Assembly: GCA_031398695.1 (NCBI GenBank)
Contig: JANNNU010000042.1
Location: 1-22,257 of the forward strand
Source of the DNA: JAIYDJ01 sp031398695
GTDB taxonomy: Bacteria; Pseudomonadota; Alphaproteobacteria; Rhodobacterales; Rhodobacteraceae
DNA: 22,257 nt
Direction of reading: 5' to 3'
The notes under the pieces were generated by a model that saw only the letters and a list, made by a program, of their open reading frames with translations, was not told where the DNA came from and did no database searches. Numbering within the stretch: position 1 is the first letter of the stretch; each line of letters starts with the position of its first letter. Made by a program: the position numbers and the translations under genes. Shown piece after piece: positions 1 to 7,336 of this stretch.

Positions 1-239
1 GGTCGCTGGAGGCGGTGGCGCAGCGCGCCATTCTCGATGCCCACTACGAGCAGTATCCGCAGGCTCGGCCGTCGCTCGCCGAGTTGGCGCGCGCAGCTGC
101 GCAGTTGGACGGCAATCCGCTGGCGGAGCGTCCGGAGCTCATTCGTCGTGCTGCTGAGGAGGTCGCGGTTTGGCGGCCCGACGCTGACGCGGATGACGTG
201 TTGATGTTCGCTGCTGGTCTTGCGTCTGCGGCGGCGTAG
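1..239 (+). CDS. C-terminal part of an unidentified protein (5' end outside window)
   Basis: The reading frame is open from base 3 to a TAG at 237-239, giving the last 78 residues of a protein that begins upstream of the window; a GTG at 15 is in frame but there is no reason to prefer it as a start. The tail is Ala/Arg/Glu-rich and looks helical (for example RPELIRRAAEEVAVWRPDAD), with no signal or membrane segment. I do not recognise the family. Its stop lies only 4 bases before the ATG at 244 proposed for the GH43 gene, so the two probably belong to one operon, perhaps concerned with plant-derived sugars, but that is inference from position only. Confidence 0.45.
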   Translation, partial: SLEAVAQRAILDAHYEQYPQARPSLAELARAAAQLDGNPLAERPELIRRAAEEVAVWRPDADADDVLMFAAGLASAAA

Positions 240-243
240 TTCG

Positions 244-1844
244 ATGGCGGGCGTGTTGTTGGACAACGAGGCGGTCCAGGCGCTGGCGTCAATCCCGACC
301 CGTCGATCTGCCGGGTCGGGGGGGATTACTACATCGCGACTTCGACCTTCGAATGGTATCCGGGGGTGCAGATTCACCACTCGACCGATCTGGTCAACTG
401 GCGGCTGGTCTCGCGGCCGCTGATGCGGGCGGATCAGTTGGATATGCGGGGAAATCCGGACAGTTGCGGGGTCTGGGCGCCGTGTCTGTCTTGGGCGGAC
501 GGGCGGTTCTGGCTGGTCTATACCGACGTCAAGCGGCTGGATGGTGCGTTCAAGGACGCGCACAATTATATCGTTACCTGTGAGACGGTGGACGGCGAAT
601 GGTCGGCGAGTCAGTACGTGAATTCGTCGGGGTTCGATCCGTCGCTGTTTCACGACCCCGACGGGCGCAAGTGGTTCTTGAACATGCGCTGGAACCATCG
701 CGGGCCGGGGTCCGGAATGAACCCGGCACATGACAGTTTCGACGGGATCGAGCTGCAGGAGTGGCATCCCGAGCGGGGACTGACCGGGCCGGTGTTCGAT
801 ATCTTTGCCGGGACCGGATTGGGGCTGACCGAAGCGCCACATCTGTTTTTCCGGGACGGCTGGTACTATCTGACCACGGCCGAGGGGGGCACCGGTTATG
901 ACCATGCGGTGACGCTGGCTCGGTCGCATCGCGTGACGGGCCCCTATGAGGTGCACCCTGATGAGCATGTGCTGACGGCGCGGCTTGCGCCGGGTGCGGC
1001 GTCGCAACGCGTGGGGCATGGGCAATACGTCGAGACGCCCGACGGCGTGCCCTATCATACCTATCTGTGCGGTCGGCCGTTGGCAGGCCCGCGGGGTGCG
1101 TTCTGTGCGCTCGGACGCGAGACGGGGATCGCGCGCTGCGAATGGCGCGACGGGTGGCTTTATCTGGAAGGCGGCGGGATGGTACCGCCGACGGTCGTGC
1201 CGGGGTTGCCGGCGCGCGTGCCCGATCAGCCGGTTGACCATGAGTTCACAATGGCGGAATTGCCCGACGACTTTCAGTGGCTACGGACGCCCTATCCCGA
1301 ACGGTTGTTCACGTTGACAGGTCGGGCCTTGCGCCTGACCGGGCGCGAAAGCCTGGGATCGTGGTTCGAACAGGCGCTGGTCGCGCGGCGGCAGGAGCAT
1401 CACGCCTACGCGGCGGAAACCGAGGTGCAGGCGGATCCGCCCAACTGGCAGCGGGCGGCGGGGCTGATCACCTATTACAACCGCACCAAATTCCATGCCT
1501 GTCTGGTCACCCACGAGCCGGGGATCGGGCGCTGCGCGCGCACGGTGTCGTGCAACGGCGACTGGCCGGGCGAGGCGCTGACCTTTGGCGCGGCGGTGCC
1601 CGTGGCGGACGGTCCGGTGCGGCTGGCGGTGCAGGTGGACGGCGCGGTGCAGCAGTTCTTTGCCAACGGGCAGGCGGTGGGCAATGGGCTTGATGCGTCG
1701 GTCATCTCGGACGAAGGCGGGCGGGGGGAGCATTCCAGCTTTACCGGCGCCTTCGTCGGAATGGTGGCGCATGATCTGACCGGGCAGGGCTGGAGCGCGG
1801 ATTTCACGCGGTTTCGCTATGACGGGTCGGCGCAATCGGCTTGA
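244..1844 (+). pseudogene. GH43-family beta-xylosidase/glycoside hydrolase, apparent frameshift near its 5' end
   Basis: The translation matches GH43 beta-1,4-xylosidases (roughly 530 residues): a five-bladed propeller N-terminal half and a C-terminal concanavalin-like beta-sandwich. The three expected acidic residues can be placed: catalytic base Asp in NPDPSICR (codon 297-299), pKa-modulating Asp in FDPSLF (636-638), and general-acid Glu in LTEAPHLF (831-833). The problem is the start. The frame holding all of these is open from 240, but contains no ATG, GTG or TTG before GTG 366, and starting there would delete the catalytic base. ATG 244 lies in another frame and reads MAGVLLDNEAVQAL before the NPDPS motif; one extra base near 285 would join the two. 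So the gene is either a recent pseudogene or carries a sequence error. Family assignment is firm; xylosidase rather than arabinofuranosidase activity is inferred. A cytoplasmic location is likely, as no signal peptide is visible. Confidence 0.8.
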
Positions 1845-1868
1845 TTGCGGGGGGGTGTTGGTCATAAA
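1841..1868 (+). promoter_or_regulatory. Possible promoter of the GntR regulator gene
   Basis: A TTGATT (1841-1846) and a CATAAA (1863-1868) are separated by 16 bases, matching the sigma-70 consensus at 4 of 6 positions each. The -35 overlaps the GH43 stop codon. It lies 21 bases before the start codon of the regulator. Prediction by eye only; the regulator may instead be read through from the GH43 gene. Confidence 0.3.
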
Positions 1869-1889
1869 GGGCGCGTGCGAGGAGCCCTG

Positions 1890-2546
1890 ATGAACGATCT
1901 GCGAAAGATACCGACCCACGAGGTCACGTACGGGCGTCTGCGCGACATGATCCTTTATGGCGTGTTGCAGCCGGGGCAGCCCGTGACCATTCAGGGGTTG
2001 ATCGCCGATCTGGGTGCCGGGATGACGCCGGTACGCGAGGCGATCCGCCGGCTGGCGGCCGAAGGCGCGCTGCTGCCGCAGGGCAACCGGCGGGTGACGG
2101 TGCCGCATCTGACCGCCGGACTGCTGGATCAGGTGGCGTTTGCGCGGCTGACGATCGAGCCCAAGCTGGCCGAGATGGCCTGCGCCGCGCTCAACCCTTC
2201 GTTGATCGACCGGCTGGAAGCGATCGACGAAGAGGTGGACCGCGCGATCCGGGCGGGTGCGGTGCGGGACTATCTGGAGGCCAATCACGCCTTTCACTTT
2301 GCGCTTTACGAGGTGTCGGGTGCGGCTGTTCTGGTCGACATGGCACGCTCGCTGTGGCTGCGCTTTGGACCGAGCCTGCGGGTTGTGTGCGCGCGGGCGG
2401 GGGCGGCGGGCCTGCCCGACCGTCACGAAGAGGCGCTGTCGGCCATGCGGGCGGGCGATGCGGCGGGGTTGGCGCGGGCCATCGAGCGCGACATCGCGCA
2501 AGGCGTTGATCAGGTGCAGGCGGCCCTGCTGCGCGGGGAAATCTGA
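1890..2546 (+). CDS. GntR-family transcriptional regulator, FCD (FadR/VanR-like) subfamily
   Basis: A 218-residue regulator with an N-terminal GntR winged helix (about residues 11-70, including TPVREAIRRLAAEGAL) and a C-terminal all-helical FCD effector domain (about 75-212). ATG 1890 was chosen because GAGGAG (1879-1884) sits 5 bases upstream and the winged helix starts where expected; the frame extends back to 1845 without a better site. In FCD proteins the effector pocket usually holds a metal through Asp, His, His, His. Here the equivalent positions read Asn132, His136, His179 and Asp201, so metal binding may be altered or lost. It probably controls the aminotransferase gene downstream, because two near-identical palindromes lie between them, and perhaps itself or the GH43 gene. 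The effector is unknown; an amine, amino acid or organic acid is a guess. Confidence 0.9.
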   Translation: MNDLRKIPTHEVTYGRLRDMILYGVLQPGQPVTIQGLIADLGAGMTPVREAIRRLAAEGALLPQGNRRVTVPHLTAGLLDQVAFARLTIEPKLAEMACAALNPSLIDRLEAIDEEVDRAIRAGAVRDYLEANHAFHFALYEVSGAAVLVDMARSLWLRFGPSLRVVCARAGAAGLPDRHEEALSAMRAGDAAGLARAIERDIAQGVDQVQAALLRGEI

Positions 2547-2555
2547 ACGGGCAAG

Positions 2556-2567
2556 ATTTGATCAAAT
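2556..2567. promoter_or_regulatory. Palindromic operator site 1, probably for the adjacent GntR regulator
   Basis: ATTTGATCAAAT is a perfect 12-base palindrome located just after the regulator stop codon and upstream of the aminotransferase promoter. A near-identical copy follows 29 bases downstream (centre to centre). Short, two-fold symmetric sites in the gap next to a GntR gene are typical operators of this family. Binding by this regulator is inference. Confidence 0.55.
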
Positions 2568-2570
2568 TCC

Positions 2571-2599
2571 TTGATCCCCGGATAATTTGATCATATTGT
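2571..2599 (+). promoter_or_regulatory. Predicted promoter of the omega-aminotransferase gene
   Basis: TTGATC (2571-2576) and TATTGT (2594-2599) are separated by 17 bases, with 4 of 6 matches to each sigma-70 consensus hexamer. Operator site 2 (2585-2596) lies in the spacer and runs into the -10, so a protein bound there would block RNA polymerase. This arrangement predicts repression of the aminotransferase gene, relieved by an effector of the GntR protein. Confidence 0.5.
2585..2596. promoter_or_regulatory. Palindromic operator site 2, overlapping the aminotransferase promoter
   Basis: ATTTGATCATAT matches operator site 1 at 11 of 12 positions and keeps the symmetric TTTGATCA core. It covers the promoter spacer and the first bases of the -10 element. 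A further TTGATC half-site lies between the two operators and doubles as the -35. Confidence 0.55.
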
Positions 2600-2652
2600 T
2601 TGGGCAAAGCGTCGGGTTCCGTCCTTGCGCATGATTCCAGCGAGGGCCCGCG

Positions 2653-4044
2653 ATGAACAAGATCACCAACCACATGCCGACAGCCGAGTTGCAGGCACTG
2701 GATGCGGCCCACCACATGCACCCGTTCACCGATGCCAACGGGCTGGCCGCCAAAGGCGCGCGGGTCATGGTGCGTGGCAAGGGCGTGTGGCTGACCGACA
2801 GCGAAGGCCACAAGATCATCGACGGGATGGCGGGGCTGTGGTGCGTGAACATCGGCTATGGCCGGCCGGAGCTCGCGGCCGTCGCGGCGCGGCAGATGGA
2901 GGAGTTGAGCTATTACAACACCTTCTTCCAGACGACGCATGTGCCGGCCATCGCACTGGCCGCCAAGATTGCCGAACTGGCGCCGGGCGATCTGAACCAC
3001 GTGTTCTTCGCCGGGTCGGGGTCGGAGGCGAACGACACAAACATCCGTCTGGTGCGGCGGTATTGGGATGTGAAGGGGCAGTCGGAAAAGCGGATCATCA
3101 TCAGCCGCAAGAACGGCTATCACGGATCCACCATGGGCGGCGGGTCATTGGGCGGTATGTCCCCGATCCACGCGCATGGCGGCAAGATCAGCGGCATCGT
3201 CCACATCGACCAGCCGGACTGGTGGTCGGAAGGTGGCACGATGTCGCCCCAGGAGTTTGGTCTCGAGCGCGCGCAGCAGCTGGAGAAGATGATCCTCGAT
3301 CTCGGCGTCGATCAGGTGGCGGCCTTCATCGGCGAGCCGATCCAGGGGGCCGGGGGTGTGATCGTGCCGCCGTCGACCTACTGGCCGGAAATACAGCGGA
3401 TCGTGGACAAGTATGGCATCCTGCTGATCGCGGACGAGGTGATTACCGGCTTTGGGCGGACCGGCAACTGGTTCGGCTCGCAGACCTATGGCATCCGGCC
3501 GGATATCATGACAATCGCCAAGGGATTGTCGTCGGGGTATCAGCCGATCGGCGGGTCGATCGTCAGCGACCGCGTGGCGGCGGTGATCGCGGAAGGTGGC
3601 GAGTTCTTCCATGGCTACACCTATTCCGGCCATCCGGTCGCGGCGGCGGTCGCGCTGGAGAACCTGCGCATCTTGCAGGAGGAGGGCATCGTCGAGCATG
3701 TGCGCGCTGTGGCGCACCCCTATCTGGCCGAACGCTGGGCGGCGTTGACGGATCATCCGATGGTGGGCGAGGCCAAGCTGGTGGGGCTGATGGGCTCGAT
3801 CGCACTGACGCCCGACAAGGCCACGCGGGCGGCCTTCCCCGAAGGCTCTAACGTCGGCTACCGCACCCGCGAGCGTTGCTTTGCCAACAACCTGATCATG
3901 CGCGCCGTGGGCGACCGGATGATCATCGCTCCCCCGCTGGTGATCACGCCGGACGAGATCGACGTGTTGATGGACCGGGCCAAGCTGTCGCTGGACGAAA
4001 GCTATGCGGCGCTGAAGGCGGACGGGTTATTCCGGGCGGGGTGA
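2653..4044 (+). CDS. Class III (omega) aminotransferase, PLP-dependent
   Basis: A full-length 463-residue class III aminotransferase. The PLP machinery is visible: GSGSEA phosphate-binding loop (121-126), Tyr156-His157 ring stacking pair, Asp261 in ADEV contacting the pyridine nitrogen, and Lys290 in TIAKGLSSGY forming the Schiff base. The N-terminal MPTAELQALDAAHH and the GLWCVNIGYG segment closely resemble, from memory, the structurally solved omega-transaminase of Ruegeria (Silicibacter) pomeroyi. Such enzymes move an amino group from a terminal amine (beta-alanine, putrescine or similar) to pyruvate; the real substrate cannot be read from the sequence. ATG 2653 is preceded by GAGGG about 7 bases upstream. 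The gene stands alone after the GntR gene, behind its own promoter with two operator palindromes, which suggests substrate-induced catabolism. Cytoplasmic, usually dimer or tetramer. Confidence 0.95.
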   Translation: MNKITNHMPTAELQALDAAHHMHPFTDANGLAAKGARVMVRGKGVWLTDSEGHKIIDGMAGLWCVNIGYGRPELAAVAARQMEELSYYNTFFQTTHVPAIALAAKIAELAPGDLNHVFFAGSGSEANDTNIRLVRRYWDVKGQSEKRIIISRKNGYHGSTMGGGSLGGMSPIHAHGGKISGIVHIDQPDWWSEGGTMSPQEFGLERAQQLEKMILDLGVDQVAAFIGEPIQGAGGVIVPPSTYWPEIQRIVDKYGILLIADEVITGFGRTGNWFGSQTYGIRPDIMTIAKGLSSGYQPIGGSIVSDRVAAVIAEGGEFFHGYTYSGHPVAAAVALENLRILQEEGIVEHVRAVAHPYLAERWAALTDHPMVGEAKLVGLMGSIALTPDKATRAAFPEGSNVGYRTRERCFANNLIMRAVGDRMIIAPPLVITPDEIDVLMDRAKLSLDESYAALKADGLFRAG

Positions 4045-4369
4045 GGCACAGCGAAGCAAGGTCTCACTCCTTCTACACAAGAACTGTGCTTCGCACTTGT
4101 GAAGAACGCTGGTGGCAAGCGGTTTTTTGCCGAATTTTTAAGCGTGAGATGGTCTGCCTTTCGCAGATGGAGCATCCTGTCTTGTGCCAAACGTCGGTCC
4201 CGACTAAATCGAAGTTACCAAACAGATCGATTTAGAATCGCGAGAAGTCCAGCCGCGGGTCGACAGCAAAAGTATACCCGCATAGCATCAGATAGTTGCA
4301 ATCAAGGCGGCCGGCGTGAGCGTCATGCCGCCGTATTCGTACGCTCGCGCCGTTACAGGGGCACAATTC
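4045..4369. other. 325-base region without a recognisable gene, upstream of the acyltransferase
   Basis: No convincing coding sequence was found: the short open frames here have no family resemblance and composition is lower in GC than the neighbours. It holds possible hairpins just after the aminotransferase stop: GTGAG (4041-4045) with CTCAC (4063-4067), CACAAG (4076-4081) with CTTGTG (4096-4101), and GGCAA (4114-4118) with TTGCC (4127-4131) near T-rich stretches. Any of these might end aminotransferase transcription, but none is a classic terminator. It also holds the 9-base inverted repeat listed separately and presumably the acyltransferase promoter. Confidence 0.5.
4204..4235. repeat. 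Perfect 9-base inverted repeat
   Basis: CTAAATCGA (4204-4212) and TCGATTTAG (4227-4235) are exact reverse complements separated by 14 bases. No T-run follows, so it is not a standard terminator. It could be an operator, a hairpin in a leader RNA, or a scar of a mobile element at the edge of the lower-GC acyltransferase segment. Confidence 0.6.
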
Positions 4370-6179
4370 ATGCATACCGCACGTTACCGGCCCGAGATAG
4401 ATGGGTTGCGCTTTCTTGCAATTGTGCCTGTAGTTCTGTTTCACGCAGGCATTCCGGGTTTCAGTGGTGGATTTGTCGGAGTTGATGTTTTCTTTGTCAT
4501 CAGTGGCTATCTGATCACTGGCATCATCGTCCGAGAGTTGGACTCCGGTTCATTCAGCATCGTGCTTTTCTACGAGCGCCGCATTCGCCGAATTTTTCCG
4601 GCTCTGCTGGCGATGATAGCCTTTGTATGCATTGTGGCTCCGGCTGCACTATTGCCTCATGAAATGCGTAATCTTCCAAAAGAGGTCATTGGCGCGCTCG
4701 CTTTCATAGCCAACATCGTGTTTTGGCGCCAGGCCGACTATTTTGCTGATGCCGCCGAGGAAAAGCCGCTGCTGCACACATGGTCTCTTGGGGTAGAAGA
4801 GCAATTCTATATTTTCATGCCGCTTGTGCTGTGATTTTTTGGTTCGCCATGCGCGTCAGCACTTGCTTGCGGTCGTCGTGGGAGGACTGATCGTTACGTT
4901 TGTACTTTGCGTGGTGTTTACGCAACGCAATCCTAGTGCAGCATTTTACCTGTTGCCGTTTCGCGCATGGGAATTGCTGATGGGCTCTGTGCTCGCGATC
5001 CGCATGCCGAAGTGTTCCAGTTTGATCGTGCGCAACAGCCTTGCCGGATTGGGTTTGATTTTTTTGCTTGCAGCGATTTTTTTCTATGATGAAGGAACCG
5101 AATTTCCTGGCCTTGCGGCCGCATTGCCCGTGATCGGCAGTGCTTTGATCATTGCATTTGCTTCGGACAGCCATGTCGGACGACTGCTGAGCAGCCGCCC
5201 CTTGGTTTTTACAGGCCTGCTTTCTTACTCTCTTTATCTTTGGCATTGGCCACTGATCGTTTTTTTCCATGATTGGAGTCTGCTTGAGACGGCAATCGGC
5301 CGCGTGGGTGTCGTGGTTTTGTCTTTCGGGATGGCATGGGTCAGCTGGAAGTTTATAGAGACGCCCTTTCGGGTGTCGGGCCGATGGCCTCGGCAGCGGC
5401 TGGTCAGATTTGCGGCGCTGGGTAGCGGTGGGTTGGCGGCGATTGCAGTCTGCCTTTACCTTGCTGACGGTTGGCCGAGCCGTTTCAGCGCGCAGGACGT
5501 AGCCTTTGATACAGCGCGCGGGGACATCAGCCCAGAGCGCCAGCGGTGTCACATCAATGGCGGCACGCCGGACCTGAAGTCTCTGTGCCGTCTGGGTGTG
5601 CCTGATGGGGGGGAGCCGGACACACTGGTTTGGGGCGATAGTCACGGGGTGGAACTTGCAGCGGCCTTGACAGAAGCAGGCTTGCCGATCATTCAGGCGA
5701 CATATTCAAACTGCCAGCCCTCATTGGGCTTAGAAAAAGAAGACCGACCGTTGTGTGATGAGCACAATGAAAAATTGATCGAACAGATCGTTCAGTCCAC
5801 TTCCATCAAGACCGTGGTCTTGTCTGCCTATTTCATTGCGAATGATCGTCCGACGTTCTGGAATGGTTTCGCAAAGTCGATTGCGCGCCTTAAATCGGGC
5901 GGAAAGACGGTGATCGTTCTTGGACCCGTCCCGAACTTTGGCAAGAATGTTCCTTCCTATCTCGCCTTTGGAAACCGTGCTCCCCTAGTGCCAAAGTCGG
6001 TTCCTACCGCGCTCGCAGTGTCTACCGCAGACGTGAAGGTGATCGAAGTGATGGGCATGTTGTGCCCTGATGGACCCTGTCCGCCAATCGTGTCAGGCAT
6101 GCCGTTGCTGTTCGACCACAGTCATCTGAGCATGACTGCCGCTCGCAGCATCGCCAAAAGAGGTCATCACAGAGATTAG
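4370..6179 (+). pseudogene. OafA-type acyltransferase (acyltransferase_3 plus SGNH domain), interrupted by frameshifts
   Basis: Two consecutive frames together make one O-acetyltransferase of about 600 residues. Frame one (ATG 4370, AGGGG at 4357-4361, stop 4832-4834) has the family start RYRPEIDGLRFLA, the conserved His in FHAG, GVDVFFVISGYLIT, the FYERRIRRIFPA motif and SLGVEEQFYIF. Frame two continues at once (about 4835-6179) with the remaining membrane helices and a periplasmic SGNH domain with WGDSHG (near 5632) and DHSHLS (near 6114). Removing one base (A at 4834) removes the stop and joins the frames as PLVLCFLVRHARQHLL. A second frame change seems present at the AAAA run 6156-6159: in the other frame the tail continues as AKEVITEIRDARK to a TGA at 6247-6249. 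Such proteins acetylate surface polysaccharide or peptidoglycan sugars. Lower GC by eye than the flanks suggests transfer. It is either a decaying gene or has sequencing errors. Confidence 0.85.
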
Positions 6180-6301
6180 AGATGCGCGGAAGGCGCCACT
6201 GATATGTGACGGATGCCCGTTGGCGGACGTCATTGCCACCCGGCCTTGAGTTTGGCCGGCGCATTGCCTACAGCTTGGGGCCAAAGAAAAGGATGCACCC
6301 C

Positions 6302-7336
6302 ATGCGGATTTACAACGATCTGGCGGAGACCATCGGACATACGCCCCTGCTGAAGCTGAAGCGGGCGTCCGAGATGACGGGCTGCACCATCCTTGGCAAA
6401 TGCGAGTTCCTGAACCCTGGGCAGTCGGTCAAGGACAGAGCGGCGCTTTACATCATCCGTGACGCGGTGGCGCGGGGCGACCTGAAGCCGGGCGGCACGA
6501 TCGTGGAAGGCACGGCGGGCAATACCGGCATCGGGCTCGCGCTGGTGGGGGCGTCCATGGGGTTTCGCACGGTGATCGTGATCCCGGAGACACAGTCCCA
6601 GGAAAAGAAGGACATGATCAAGCTGGCGGGGGCCGAGTTGGTGCAGGTGCCAGCGGCGCCCTACAAGAACCCCAACAACTATGTCCGGTATTCGGGACGG
6701 TTGGCCGCCGCACTGGCCAGGACCGAGCCGAACGGGGCGATCTGGGCCAACCAGTTCGACAATGTCGCGAACCGTCAGGCGCATATCGAGATGACGGGGC
6801 CGGAAATCTGGGAACAGACCGGCGGCATGGTGGACGGGTTCATCTGCGCCGTCGGTTCAGGCGGGACGCTGGCCGGTGTGGCGATGGCGTTGCAGCCAAA
6901 GGGCGTGAAGATCGGGTTGGCCGACCCGGAGGGTGCGGCGCTGCATGCGTTCTATACCACGGGGCGGCTGGAAAGTCCCGGGACGTCGATCACCGAAGGG
7001 ATCGGGCAGGGGCGGATCACCGCAAACCTCGAAGGGTTCACCCCCGATTTCAGCTATCGCATCCCCGACCTCGAGGCGCTGCCGCTGGTGTTCGACCTCC
7101 TGGCGGACGAGGGTCTGTGCATGGGCGGATCGTCGGGCATCAATATTGCCGGGGCTATCCGGATGGCGCACGAGATGGGGCCTGGGCACACCATCGTGAC
7201 AATATTGTGCGATTACGGAAACCGCTATCAGTCCAAGCTTTATAACCCGGCCTTCCTGCGCGAAAAGGGTTTGCCTGTACCGGCCTGGCTGGACCGCGCG
7301 CCCCACGACATTCCGGCGGTGTTCGAGGACGCATGA
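6302..7336 (+). CDS. cysK: Cysteine synthase A (O-acetylserine sulfhydrylase family)
   Basis: A 344-residue fold-type II PLP enzyme, slightly longer than the usual 310-330. PLP Lys44 lies in NPGQSVKDRAAL, the substrate-binding loop is EGTAGNTGIGLAL (TAGNTG instead of the commoner TSGNTG), and the C-terminal GGSSGINIAGA holds the Ser that contacts the pyridine nitrogen. It would make cysteine from O-acetylserine and sulfide in the cytoplasm. ATG 6302 was preferred to ATG 6293 because GAAAAGG (6286-6292) is 9 bases from 6302 but touches 6293. The stop overlaps the start of the channel gene by ATGA, so the genes are translationally coupled. Cystathionine beta-synthase-like activity cannot be excluded, but no CBS regulatory domains are present. 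Confidence 0.88.
   Translation: MRIYNDLAETIGHTPLLKLKRASEMTGCTILGKCEFLNPGQSVKDRAALYIIRDAVARGDLKPGGTIVEGTAGNTGIGLALVGASMGFRTVIVIPETQSQEKKDMIKLAGAELVQVPAAPYKNPNNYVRYSGRLAAALARTEPNGAIWANQFDNVANRQAHIEMTGPEIWEQTGGMVDGFICAVGSGGTLAGVAMALQPKGVKIGLADPEGAALHAFYTTGRLESPGTSITEGIGQGRITANLEGFTPDFSYRIPDLEALPLVFDLLADEGLCMGGSSGINIAGAIRMAHEMGPGHTIVTILCDYGNRYQSKLYNPAFLREKGLPVPAWLDRAPHDIPAVFEDA

Noticed and set aside
1281..2501. A 406-residue minus-strand frame over the GH43 and GntR genes
   Set aside because: Shadow of two well-supported plus-strand genes, with Arg/His/Gln-rich low-complexity sequence.
4099..4369. Short plus-strand open frames between the aminotransferase and the acyltransferase
   Set aside because: They lack ribosome binding sites and family resemblance, overlap one another, and one runs into the acyltransferase in the wrong frame.
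4826..4840. Programmed +1 frameshift of the RF2 type at CTG TGA T
   Set aside because: The tRNA on CTG could not re-pair with the +1 codon TGT, and no upstream Shine-Dalgarno-like stimulator at RF2 spacing was seen. A simple indel is a better explanation.
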